Positions 23,340 through 39,598 of a DNA stretch of 64,000 nucleotides are shown here, piece by piece (position 1 is the stretch's first letter; each line of letters begins with the position of its first letter). This DNA is from Balamuthia mandrillaris (Eukaryota; Discosea; Longamoebia; Balamuthiidae). The notes beneath the pieces are model-generated. The model was not told the DNA's origin, did no database searches, and worked only from the letters and a program-made list of their open reading frames with translations. The position numbers and the translations under genes are program-made. The stretch lies in NCBI GenBank assembly GCA_031835245.1, contig JAVKOQ010000135.1, positions 1-64,000 of the forward strand, written 5' to 3'.

Positions 23340-24544
23340 TTAGAGGGGAATGTTGCCATGCTTTTTGAAGCAAGGATCGGAGAGTTCCTTGTCGCGGAGC
23401 ACATCCAGATCACGGCAAACAATAGCACGTGTGTGCCTTGGCACAATGATGTTGTCCACAAAGCCACGCACGGCAGCGGGAAGCGGGTTGGCAAACTTGG
23501 CCTTGTAGGCAGCCTCCTTCGCAGCCAGGTCAGCGGCACCCTTATACAAGATCTCAACAGCGCCCTTGCTGCCCATCACTGCGATTTCAGCAGTGGGCCA
23601 GGCATAGTTCGTGTCTCCGCGCAAGTGTTTGGAACTCATCACGTCATAGGCACCGCCGTAGGCTTTGCTGTAAGGAGTAAGTTAAAAGGAACCGAGTTAG
23701 AAACTTCGTCTGGCTATAGTGCCATATGGAGGATGGAAAAGCGAGAATAAAAAGCTCAAAGAGCTAAGCGGGAAATAGATCTCTGACTCACCGACATATG
23801 ACAGTTATTTTAGGTACAGTAGCTTCAGCGTAAGCATAGAGGAGCTTGGCACCATGACGGATAATACCTCCATACTCCTGCGCAGTACCTGGAAGGAAGC
23901 CCGGTACATCTACCAATGTGATAATCGGAATGTTAAAGGCATCACAGAACCTCACGAAACGAGCCCCCTTCACAGAGGCGTCAATATCGAGACAACCAGC
24001 TAGCTCCATTGGCTGATTGGCCACTATGCTAACCGTTCTCTGTTGTTGGAAATCGGATTTGGTGGAAGTAAAAATGACATCATTATGATAATGACGGAAG
24101 AATTAGAGTGAGTATCAGAGAACAAAACAGTCCTAAATAGAACGTATACTGGATAGGTCACGTACTCCTTCCATTCTGGCAAAGCCGATAATGAGATTGC
24201 GAGCGTACTCCGGCATTATCTCAAAGAAGTTGCCATCGTCCACCAGCTTTTCAATTACTTCATGCATGTCGTAGGGTTTTGTTGCATCTGATGGCACCAA
24301 AGTATCAAGAGAGGGTTCTTCTCGGTCACTTTTGAGTCACCAGCCCATCAAACGAAATGTTAGTCACAAAAACCTTTGAGCATCATAATGGATAGAAATG
24401 CAAACCGTGGATCGTAGGAACGGCGGTGTGGCACCTCTTGACGATTGGACAGCGGAAGAAAATCAAATAGCTCTCGAGCACTGATAGCGTTACAAGGCAA
24501 AAAAGTTAATTCGACAGCAAGATACTACATGTAAGGAATGCAAG

Positions 24545-24578
<34 letters not shown>

Positions 24579-25772
24579 GTACGATTGAAGTGCTTCAACA
24601 TCATTGTTGAGTGCGAGATGGGAAACACCCGATTTGGTACTATGAGTACGGGCGCCACCCAAGGCCTCTTGACTGATGTCCTCTTGTGTGACAGTTTTGA
24701 CAACGTTGGGTCCTGTTACGAACATGTGAGACGTGTCTTTAACCATCAGAGTAAAGTCAGTAATGGCTGGCGAGTACACTGCGCCTCCTGTTGAAGGTGG
24801 GAAGGTGTTATGAAGCTGTGGTCATTACAATTGAAGAAAACAGCATGAACGATGGATGGTGGTCGTGGTAGTCACACGGCCAAAATGTGACTATACAACC
24901 AACGAACAACGAACCAGCACAGGGACCCATAATGAGTGATATCTGCGGAATAACTCCTGAAGCATTCACATTGCGCTATTGCAGTCTCATCAGTATGAGA
25001 AATAAGCATATCCTCGCAAACAACAAGACAAAGAGAGAGTTGCTCAAAAGCATACCTGAAAGACTTCAGCATAACCAGCCAATGAATCGACGCCCTCTTG
25101 AATGCGTGCACCTCCAGAGTCGTTGAGACCAATAACAGGGGCGCCTACCTTAACAGCCTGATCCATCACCTGTTCTCATCCCACAACATATAAACAAAAG
25201 GAGAGAGACATAGAGAGAGCAAGAGAGAGAGAGAGAGAGAGCAAACAGAAAAGAAAGCACAAAGTGAGAACAAAGAAACGCAAAGAAGAGACACAGACAA
25301 AGGGCAAAGGAACCTTGCAAATTTTCTGTGCATGAGTTTCAGAAAGACTTCCGCCAAAGACGGTAAAATCTTGGCTGAATACAAAGGCAAGTCGGCCATT
25401 AATGGTTCCGTGACCCGTGACCACGCCGTCTCCTGAGATTTTTGAGTTTTGCATGCCAAAGTCGGTGCAGCGGTGCTCCACAAAGGGGCCGAGCTCGCGG
25501 AAGGAGCCCTCATCCAACAGAAGATCGACTCGCTCTCTGGCCGTGAGCTTGCCTTTCTCGTGCTGCTTTTTCTGTCTGTCGAGGCCACCGCCCAACAGCG
25601 CCTCCTTTCGCTTCTGTTGTAACAGCTCCTGAAAGGGGCTTACCGCTTGGTACGACCTCACCGACTGGGTCGCCCGGCGTAGCAAAAAACCGGTGGCGGC
25701 GCTGCTGCTGCTGCTACGCGCACCAAGCACGCCGCCAGACGAACCTGCGCTACCCAGGGCTGCCTTCCACAT
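23340..25772 (-). CDS. PCCB: Propionyl-CoA carboxylase beta subunit, mitochondrial
   Basis: Carboxyltransferase subunit that moves CO2 from carboxybiotin (on PCCA) to propionyl-CoA, making methylmalonyl-CoA in the mitochondrial matrix. About nine exons. The N-terminus ([14 protein letters not shown], then Ser/Arg-rich) is a typical matrix-targeting sequence. Conserved blocks include [18 protein letters not shown], the SGGARIQEG oxyanion motif, the [12 protein letters not shown] motif split by an intron, [23 protein letters not shown] and [14 protein letters not shown], ending in KKHGNIPL as in animal PCCB. No disruption is seen. The biotin-carrying alpha subunit is not in the window. Two introns carry GA runs (CT on the sense strand). 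Confidence 0.97.
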
Positions 25773-26125
25773 TTGCTTGCTTGCTGCTGTGCGCTTTGTC
25801 GCTGCTCTCCAAAAAAAAAAGTAGTGGTGGGGTCTCCCCTCCTTTCTGCTTGCAAAATTTGGTTACCAACCTAATAGTCATTCGGTTTTTGCGGATCGAA
25901 AGTTATGCAAGGAATGCGAACGGACCCCTCAAACGTTGGTTTATTTCCCCGCACCTCATTGGTTCATTCCTAACTCCGTGAAAAAAAATTGTTCTTTTGT
26001 TTGTTGTGCTCGCGGGCCTTTGAGGGGGCAGGTTACAACAACAACAGCAGACCCCAACCACACCCCTTCCCCAAACTAGCAGAAATTAGAGAAAAAAGAA
26101 ACAGCACACACCAGCGCAAAGAAAG
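25773..26125. promoter_or_regulatory. Divergent promoter of PCCB and a small secreted protein, with CCAAT box
   Basis: 353 bp without an exon. CATTGGTT at 25958-25965 is a CCAAT-box core. Nothing else is identifiable. Confidence 0.4.
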
Positions 26126-26392
26126 ATGAGGGCTTCTTTTGTTATCTTGGCTGTTCTTCTCGCCTTTGTGGCCTCTACCTTGGCTTGCCAGGACTACTAC
26201 AGGGCTCACCTCTCGGGTAACCGCCCTGCCTGCTCCGCCGTCGCCGGTTTCCTTGCTGATGCCCCAGAGAACTGCATCCAAAGCTTCGCCGCTGGCCTCA
26301 AGAATCTCTGCCGCACTTGCCTCAACGCCCACGCCTCCAACTTTCCTGACTATGACTCTGCCAGCGAGGCCTGTGCTGCTCGTGGATGGTAA
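26126..26392 (+). CDS. Small secreted six-cysteine protein
   Basis: 88 residues in one exon. The signal peptide is clear: MRASFVILAVLLAFVASTLA, with cleavage expected before Cys21. The mature part of about 68 residues has six cysteines at 21, 36, 50, 62, 65 and 83, enough for three disulfides, with a CRTC motif. It ends in AARGW. The spacing fits a compact disulfide-stabilised fold, but I do not recognise the family and make no claim of activity. The gene runs toward MCM8, whose stop lies 174 bp away, and a GA run (26490-26523) lies between them. Confidence 0.75.
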   Translation: MRASFVILAVLLAFVASTLACQDYYRAHLSGNRPACSAVAGFLADAPENCIQSFAAGLKNLCRTCLNAHASNFPDYDSASEACAARGW

Positions 26393-26565
26393 AGATTGAG
26401 ATCAAAAAGTCCAAAGGCAATAACACTTTGTTTTTCCAAAATATGGATTCTTCTTCCTTCCATCCCTTCCTTTCCATCAATCAGAAAATAGGAGAGAGGG
26501 AGAGAGAGAGAGAGAGAGAGAGAGAACTCTCCAACTCAACGGTTATGCTTAATGAAAGTTTCTGT

Positions 26566-29555
26566 TCACCCGGCATATTTCGAAATTTGCAATTCGAAGG
26601 TGCGAGGGCCGCGTTTCAGTAGATAGCCTTCAAAGTTGAGACGTTCCAAAAAGGCGTCAAAGTCGTCCACTTTTAGGCCATGCTTCTGGGCCAACGCCCA
26701 CAGTTGTTGCGATGTGAAACGGCTGTTGTATTCCTCCTCAGAAACCTTTCGCAATAATTCCACAAATGCCTTGAGAGCTTTAGTCTTGCTACCTCCGCCA
26801 CCCACACCCCTGATATATTGGTATCGTTTAGCGATAAAGGTGAATGAAAGACACAAGAAGAGAAAGAAGTTGGAGGACGAACCTCAGGTCAATGGTGGCG
26901 AGCCCATCTTCCAACAGGTCAAACAAAGAGCCTTTCATCAATTCTACCACATCCTACAGAAAGAAAGAGTCAAAGGAGTACTCCAAAGTAAAGCGAATGA
27001 CATTCATTAATCACTTCACCTTGGCATCCTGCTCCGTGACTTCGTCTCGAAGCTCCAGCTTAGCACGTGCTTCTGAAAGCCTAATCAGCGACTCTAATTG
27101 CCGAGTAGTTATCGGTGCCCCTTCCGTCCCTTTGTGCTTTGCGCGAAGGGAGAGATAAAAGTCCTGCAATACGGTACGAGCTCCTGGTGATAGCTTTGGA
27201 GAACAATATTTTCTGGCGTAGCCTATGTACTTACGGAGAAGGGGAGGAGGAATAAGGTCTGTCATGGGTTGTTTGAGCCGGGTAGCTAAGGGAAGGTTGC
27301 CTTCGTCGTCAAAGTCCTCTGGGTCCAAGTCATCCCCTGTGAATTAATTAGAGATAAGCAAATTTATGTTTCAGAACGAGTTTGCACAGTGCAGTGTTGA
27401 GAGCGTTAAAACTGGTGTACCTTCACCCAAAGAAGCCTCGCTCCGCTTTCTTTTCAGCTTCATTTTTTTGGATGGGCTAGAGTGCATCTAAACGGCACAG
27501 CATTCAGAGAGAGAGAGAGAGAGAGAGAGCCAGAAGACTTACCGCCATCACGTGCTTTGAAATAAGTTTATCTCTTTCTGCATCGGGTTTATCGAGTAGA
27601 ACAAACACCAAGTCGAATCGTGACAACAAAACATCTGTTAATTTGATGTTTTCTGCAATGGTTTTGGCTGGGCTAAAAGAAGAAGAGCGCAACATTAACA
27701 AAATGAAAGAGACAGTGCTATGAATGCAACAAACAGGTAAACGTACTTGTAGTGACCTAATAAAGTAAAAGGCAATCAAATGAAAAGAAATAAGTAAAAA
27801 GAACTTCTTATCAAAAGGAAGGAGCACACAAACCTCCAACAGGATTAGCAGCTGCAATAACGGCAGTTCTCGCCGGAAGGCTGCAAACAATACCAGCTTT
27901 AGCAATACTGATCGATTGTTGTTCCATTGCTTCAAGTAATGCCTGATGCTCTTTTCCCATCTTGTCAAATTCATCAATGCAACAGCAGCCTTGATCGCCC
28001 AAAACAAGAGCTCCAGCTTCTAGTGCATAGTCCCCACTTCCTTTCTCTTTGAAAAGTGTAACCGTCAGACCCGAGGATGAAGAATAAGAGCCACAGACAT
28101 AGACACCACGAGGAGCCACATTGGTCACTGCTTGTAGCATCTGACTTTTGCCCAAACCGGGATCTCCTACAATCAATAGATGAGAGTCTGGTCGTACAGC
28201 CAATTCGTGCCTTTGTAGATCTCTCCTGGAACCTCCAAAGAGAGCTAACGTAAGGCCCGCTGCAAATTAATTACTCAGGTTAGACGCGCTCTGTTTCTGG
28301 TTTGTTCGCGACATGATCAGAGTCTAACTTGCCTTTGACGAGTTCATGCCCATAGATAGTGGGACACAGCGACTGTACTATCAAAGGGAAGATCTTTTTC
28401 TCCTCTTTCTTTAGCTGGGTTATGAAGAGGTAATCTCGCTTGGAGAACTCTACCATTTCCAGTTTGTCTGCTTGTTTGCAATTTTCGATGCCTACTGTAT
28501 CTATATACAAATAATACATTGACTTCTGCTTGTTTTTGTTGCTTCGTCCTGTTTTTGTGAATAAAACTTAGGTATCATAGACAGAAAGGAAGCAAACACA
28601 GTCTACTCACCTCGCTCAACCTCTGTACTTACAACCTTGACCACACCACACAACGTAACCACGTCGCCCGGTACACACGAATCTACCAAATCCTCACTAA
28701 GCTCACATTCGATGGTTCTTGGTACACGGCCAGCGTCTAGGTCGCCGCTGTGCATGTACTCCTGGATACGTATCTTCTGCCAGTCCACAGTGATGGCGGT
28801 GGGTCGGATAGGCTCAAAGCCCTTGCTTCGACAGTTGCCCGTGGAGCATTTGGTTGGTGGATCGTACTTGCCATCGCTCAATGGGACAGTTATGACTGCA
28901 TCACATCGCGTGCACATAAAGTCCAGCTGCACAACAAGCGGCTTTACGTTGCCCACTCGCACCACCGTGCCCTGCACAGACACGAATTTATCTTTTGAAG
29001 CGTGGATGTGAGTCAACAAAGAAGAATGAAAGTGCGAAAGAAATGAAAAACGAAACAGGGCATTAGTACCAATGCTGTTCGCTTTAATGTTTTTGATGAG
29101 GGTGGACTTCTCGTATCGGACTATTCGCACGTTAATCTTTTTCCTGGGCTCGCTCTGAGGTACCCTCCCAAACACCACCTCGTAGAGGGCTACACCAATG
29201 CAGGCTAGAGTGGGGGAGGGTTCCTCCCGCAAATGTATCGCAAACTTTTCTTGTTCCGCAGCGGGCAAGCTTTTCTTCAGCTCCAAAAAGTTGAGAGTTA
29301 TGTGCAGAGTCCTCCGCACGGTCGACTGCGGATAAAGAGAGAGAAGAATGTCCATTAAGGGTGAAGAGGAAGAAAGAGGGATGAACGATTGGAAAAAAAA
29401 ACCTTTTGTAAAAGCTCAGCACAGCCGTGAAAGTAGTCGATGAACACTTGGATGAATGCCGTCCTCTCCGCATGATCCTCCACCGAAAACGGCTCATCCG
29501 GAAAGTAAAGGTCCCAACCCGTAAAGCCTTCCCGTCGTACGCTACCCATGCCCAC
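26566..29555 (-). CDS. MCM8: Minichromosome maintenance protein 8 (DNA helicase)
   Basis: AAA+ helicase that works with MCM9 in homologous recombination and replication-fork repair. About ten exons on the minus strand. The N-terminal domain includes an OB fold with a zinc motif (CTRCD...CSTGNC) and the MCM8-like [17 protein letters not shown]. The ATPase shows Walker [12 protein letters not shown], Walker B with [29 protein letters not shown] (hairpin region) and the LLSRFDLVF arginine finger. The C-terminus has [18 protein letters not shown] and ends [10 protein letters not shown], all matching MCM8 rather than MCM2-7. The N-terminus is about 70 residues shorter than the human protein. It is divergent with SMC3 over a 263 bp promoter containing an E2F-like site. 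Confidence 0.95.
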
Positions 29556-29818
29556 GTGAAGACAAAGGTCTCGCTTGCCCCCTTTCTTCTTCTTTTTGCT
29601 TCAGAAAATGTTTCTTAGTAAAGTACACAAAATATTTCGAAGAAACTCAAAATGAGGAGAAATATTTTGGGGTATTTTTTTTTCCCGCCAAGTTTTATTT
29701 TGGGTTTTCTTGCGGTCAAAAAAGAAGGGGGGGTGTGTGCATCGAAAAAGAGTAGCGGACAGATCTGATTTTTTTGTTCAAAGCCGAGCCCCCTCCACTT
29801 TCTCTGGTTTTCGAAGAG
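29556..29818. promoter_or_regulatory. Shared promoter of MCM8 and SMC3
   Basis: 263 bp between the two start codons, T- and G-rich, with TTTCCCGCC at 29681-29689 close to its middle. The two chromosome-maintenance genes may be co-regulated in S phase. Confidence 0.55.
29681..29689 (+). promoter_or_regulatory. E2F-like site TTTCCCGCC
   Basis: Exact match to the E2F/DP consensus, 138 bp before the SMC3 start codon and 126 bp before the MCM8 start codon. E2F control of replication and cohesion genes is known in animals and plants. Function here is inferred. Confidence 0.5.
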
Positions 29819-35197
<5,379 letters not shown>

Positions 35198-35472
35198 TCA
35201 TCGTGAGATTGGGGCTTAGGAGCACCCTTGTCAAAGTAAAATACAACCAAGTGCAATGCCAAACTACACTTCTTCTCTTCCTGTGCTGTGTTAGAAGAGA
35301 ACAGCGAGGGAGGGAAGAGAGGGAGAGAGGGAGAGAGGAGAGAGGAGAGAGAGAGAGAGAGGGGGGGGGAGGGAGAGAGAGAGAGGGGATTGGCGCAAGC
35401 TTTGTTGCTGTTTATTTGTTTGTTGCTAAGGATGCCTTGGTATATACGTCAATTTTGGGTGGTTTGTTGCTT

Positions 35473-35607
35473 TTAATCTTCCTCCTCTTCTTCCTCTTCC
35501 TCCTCTTCTTCCTCTTCTTTTTCTTTTCCTCTACTTCTCTTTTGCCCCACCTGTTAGCAGCAGGGAAGAAGGTGAGGATAATGTAAAATAATGAGGATAA
35601 GAGACAT

Positions 35608-35638
<31 letters not shown>

Positions 35639-36451
35639 GAGAGCAGAGAGCAGGGAGGTGTTTCTAGAGGCTAACCTTGGCCGAGTCTTCTCCTGGGGTG
35701 AAAGTCTTGTCTGTACTTGTTTGTTGCAAAAAAAGTCGCTTAGCCTCTTGTTTCTCCTGTCATTGAGAGTGCCCCAGTAGAAGAGATGTGAGAACGGAAC
35801 CAACAGCACAGCGGGCGAGTGAATGAGGCAACAAGCGTACCTGAGGTTTGACGCGAGTAAAGTCGAGAACTTTAAGCCGTGGCAGTTTGGCGATGAGATA
35901 GAGGCGGTAGTTTGGCCGTCGAGTGACGGGATTGCCCAAAAGGCTGAGCTCGCGGAGGGAGGGCGCCAACTGGGCCAAGGCCTCCAGATCTTCCAGCTTC
36001 TCCAGCTTGTTGTTTGTGAGGATCAAGGTTTCCAGCTTGGGAAGGCTCTCCCCAAGACCGCTGCTGGCCAGGCAGAACACGCGGTTGTTGTTGAGCATCA
36101 GCGTCTTCAGCCGCTGCAGCAGCGGAAAGTTTTCCAGCAGCTGTATTTCATTGTCGCTGAGGTCAATAGTATCGAACTGGTCCTGAGTAACTCCCAAGTT
36201 CTCTATGACTGCTATCTTATGACCTGTTTGAAAAATAAAGGAGGTGGAGGTGGAGGTGGGCAGCAACGTGAAGTGAAGTGAGTGTTCCTCATCCAACAAG
36301 GGATTTTTTTTTTGCAACGCAAAAAATAAAATAAAATAAGTATGCTGCATAGGAAGCATTGGTTTTACTCACCTCGTAGATCAAGCTCTCTGTCTTTCAA
36401 GGGGTTCAAGTAGGACGGCGCAGTTAAGATCAAATCAGCGGTCAACCGCAT
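35473..36451 (-). CDS. SNRPA1: U2 snRNP protein A' (U2A'), leucine-rich repeat
   Basis: U2A' binds stem-loop IV of U2 snRNA together with U2B''. The start at 36451 gives MRLTADLIL, and exon 1 ends DRELDLRG just as in animal U2A'. The main exon holds leucine-rich repeats (VIENLGVTQDQFDTIDLSDN, LKTLMLNNN, LETLILTNNKL, LRELSLLGNPVT) and the cap YRLYLIAKLPRLKVLDF. The next exon has QEAKRLFLQQ and KTFTPG. A last small exon (about 35550-35473) adds VGQKRSRGKEKE and a run of Glu ending in Asp. The protein is about 200 residues. It is convergent with SMC3. Confidence 0.93.
35607..35636 (-). repeat. (GA)n microsatellite in SNRPA1 intron (CT on sense strand)
   Basis: AGAG repeat in the intron between the exon ending DSAK and the final acidic exon. 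Confidence 0.85.
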
Positions 36452-36750
36452 CTTGTCCTTCTTGTGCTCTTCTTTTTCTCCAAGCTGTGGATTTATGGTT
36501 GTCAACCTGTGCACCCATTGAGACCATTTTTCTCAGTCGACATAAATTCTTATCTTTTCATTTATTTTTTTTATTTTTATTTATTTATTTATTTTGTTGT
36601 TTGAATGGGGCTTGTGTGTGTGTGTGTGTTTGGCGAAGATGGCGGACTTGCATGTTGCGTGCGACAGGCTGAAAGGAGTCCATTGGTGAAGAATAATCAA
36701 AAACATAAAGATAGCTTTACATGCATGCATTCATTGTTTGTGTATAGTGC
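36452..36750 (-). other. Short intergenic stretch with (GT)n
   Basis: 299 bp between the U2A' start and the stop of the next minus-strand gene. It is T-rich with a GTGTGTGT run near 36613-36630. No exon is seen. Confidence 0.5.
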
Positions 36751-38380
36751 TTATTCTCCTCTTTCTTGCCTCCTGCGGATTCTCTCTTCCATCTCCCTCA
36801 TGATCCTCTCCTCCTCTTCCTTCCTCTTCTGCTCCGCCAACAGAAACGGGTTGACCTTTACCTTTCTGGCAGCAGCTTCCTCTGCTGTTTGTTGTTGCTG
36901 CTGCCTTGGAGAAGAAGAGGAAGTTGAAGTAGAGGATGGTGGCGGCGACGGACTTCTGCTGCTGCCGGAACCTCGTCCCGCGTTACCATTGTTGGTGATA
37001 GCGGAAGAGGATCGAGGAGAGTAAGAGGAAGAAGAGCGACGAGGAGAAGAATCGTCGGTGGCGGAGGAGGAGGTCTTGGATGTGGTTTCTGCTTGAAGGC
37101 GTTCCAACAGCCGAACGTCTTCTTCCAGTTCCTCACTTAGTTTTTGTCTTTCGGCACGTATTTCCTTGAGCACTTTTTCATTGTCCAACGTCTCTTCCGA
37201 TTCTGTGTCGGGGTCTCCTCTCCTTCGAGAGGACGCTCGCTGCTGGTCCTCTTCTCTCCAGGTGCGTTCCTCCTCCTGCGCTTCTGTTCTCCACTGAGTA
37301 CGCAGCCTCTCCATTCTTTGGTTGTCCTCCTCCTCCTCTTTGCGGATTCTCTCCTTTTCTTCCTCTATGAGAGCAGCATCAGCCTCCTCCTCCGCTTTCC
37401 TCCTGTTCTCCGCCTCTTTGGCCCTTTGTTGCAGTGCCTCACGCTCCTCCTCATCTTCCTTCAACCTTCTCTGCTCTTCCTCCTCTTTCAGTCGCTGAAC
37501 TTCAGCCCTGACCCGCTCTTCTTCTTCTTGCTCTTCTCTGTGTTGTGTCTCTGCTTCCTGTTCGCTTCTCCTCAACTCCGCTTCTCTTGCCTCTCTTTCT
37601 TCTTTGGCTTTTATTTCTTCCTCTTCTTGTCTCTTCTGCTCAGCAGCAATCCTTTCTTCCTCAGCTCGTCGTTTACGTTCTTCCTCCTCTTGCGCTTCTC
37701 TCTGCTCCTCCTCTTCTTTTCTTCTTCTTTCGGCATCCTCCGCAGCAAGTTTTTCGGAATACTTTCGCTTCTGCTCCTCCAACTTTTTAGCCTTGAGCTC
37801 TTCCAGCTGTCGTTTCTTCTCTTGCAACTTTCTCTCCGCCTCTTCCTGCTTTCGTTGTTCCTCCACAAGCCGCCTTCTCAGCTCTGTTACAACAATACAT
37901 CAATAAAAGAGAGAAGAATGGAACGGGAGAGAAGCGACAAGAACGGAACGGCAAGCCGGAAGGAAGGAAGGAAGGGAGAAAGAAAAAAAAAACAACAAGA
38001 AAGAACTTTTGCGAACCATCAGCCTCCTGCTGGAGCTTGGCCTGCGCTTCTCTCTCCCGTTCCATGTCTTCAATGGTGAACGTCTCTCCGTCGCGCTCAC
38101 CCTCCACTATGACCTCTTCCTCCGAAGAGGAGTCCAGCTGCACCTCCTCTCCGCTCTTACCCTGTATGACCATGGCGGGTTGCGGCTGCTTCAACAGCAA
38201 CAACGCGGAGAGCTCCTCCAGGAGCTCCGCCTTCAGCTCCTCCTTGAGCTTCTTGGTGTGGTCCTCCAGGCAGAAGGAGGCCAGGTCGATGTTCTTCTTG
38301 AGCTCGAGCTTGGCCGCGTCCAGCTCCTGTCGCATCCGAAGGAAGCCTTCGTCCAACCTTTTGAGAATGGCCGCCTCCAT
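36751..38380 (-). CDS. Highly charged coiled-coil protein, unidentified
   Basis: Two exons: 38380 to about 38019 and about 37886 to 36751, about 490 residues. Exon 1 begins MEAAILKRLDEGFLRMRQEL and carries an acidic Ser patch (LDSSSEEEEVIVE-like). Exon 2 is a long Glu/Lys/Arg/Gln single-helix or coiled-coil run of about 200 residues, then a Ser/Pro-rich stretch ([11 protein letters not shown]), poly-Gln, and KVKVNPFLLAEQKRKEEEE near the end. Such composition occurs in cytoskeleton- and RNA-associated proteins and gives no family by itself. The acceptor TTGTAACAG is good, but the donor (GTTCGC) is weaker. No function assigned. Confidence 0.7.
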
Positions 38381-39598
38381 GTTGCTTCCTGTTGCTCTTG
38401 GTCTCTCTCTTGCTCCTTTTTTTCTTTTTGCTTGACTTTACGACAAGAATAGGGCCAAAGATTGTCCCATTCTCGAAAACCATATTGTTGCGATGTTCGG
38501 TTGGACAACCTTTGCCGAAGAAAAAACATCCACCTATTCCCTTTTTGCTCCATTCATTCCCGAAAAAAAAAAAAATAATGACCACCATTACCTCATGACG
38601 ACACAGGTGAATAAACCCTAAGGACGACACGAAGGAGCCCTGCAACCTAGATTCATTCAACCCCTCAAACATGCGATCTCCCTTTTCTTTTTTTATTTTT
38701 ATTTGCGAAACAAAAAAAAAGACAAAAGTGAAAGCGGCGGCGGCGGTGGTGTGCATTGCCCTCATCTCCCCCTTCCCCCCTCCTCCTCCTTCTTCTTCCC
38801 CTCAACAGGCAAGCCAAGGTTTTTTTTTTTGATTGTTTCTTGAACGCTTCCTCCCCCCCTTTTTTTTTTAGCTGTGAATCCACCAAAAGCCTCTCTCTGC
38901 AAACCAAACGTTATTGGTTGGGTGGGGGAGCCAAGCAGTTCCACTACGACAACCACTGCTGCTACGAAACTCCTCGGCCTGTTTGAGCAAGTAAGCCCCT
39001 ACTAACCCCCCTGCTCACGCCAAAACACACACGTTGCTACCCCCCCCCCTCCCACCTCACACGCACCACACCAACATTGTCGAGCAACCTAAACTGACGC
39101 CAACGACAAACCTTTCAAATCAAACTCCCCCTTTTTTTTTAAAACAAAATATAATAACAATTAAAAGCTGCAGGGCACAACCGTGAGAGGCGTTCTTCTG
39201 TTGCTATCTGCATTTTCTACCAAGAGGGAAAGGGTGTTGCCCTCATCGTACTCGTAAATATTTATAGAAAGGTATATTCCCCTTCAGGCCCTCCCAAGCG
39301 CCTCAATTTTCTTCTAACCAAAACCAGAATAGAGTCAGCCGTAAAAGGATCGGGAGGAACAGTTCCCCGCTTCTGCTTGTTGCCGTCGTTCATATTGCGG
39401 TGTGGGATATTGTCTGAAATCCTTCGGAACACGGCAGTAGTTTGGTGTGGTGGAGTTGGCGGTCTCCTACAGGCTCAATACCATTAATTCAGCAGCAGTA
39501 GCTGCAGATAGCGGAGAAGAAAAAAGGAGAGGAAGAGGAAGCGAAAGAGTACGAGGAAGCGGAAGCGGGAGCAAGTTGTTGCGCATACAAGCGGCAAC
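38381..39598. other. 1.2 kb divergent intergenic region
   Basis: Lies between the coiled-coil gene (-) and PP2C (+). It contains homopolymer tracts, pyrimidine-rich stretches, a CCAAT-box core in TTATTGGTTGG (38911-38921) and a poly-C run near 39042-39050. I looked for spliced exons on both strands and found none I can support. Confidence 0.5.
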
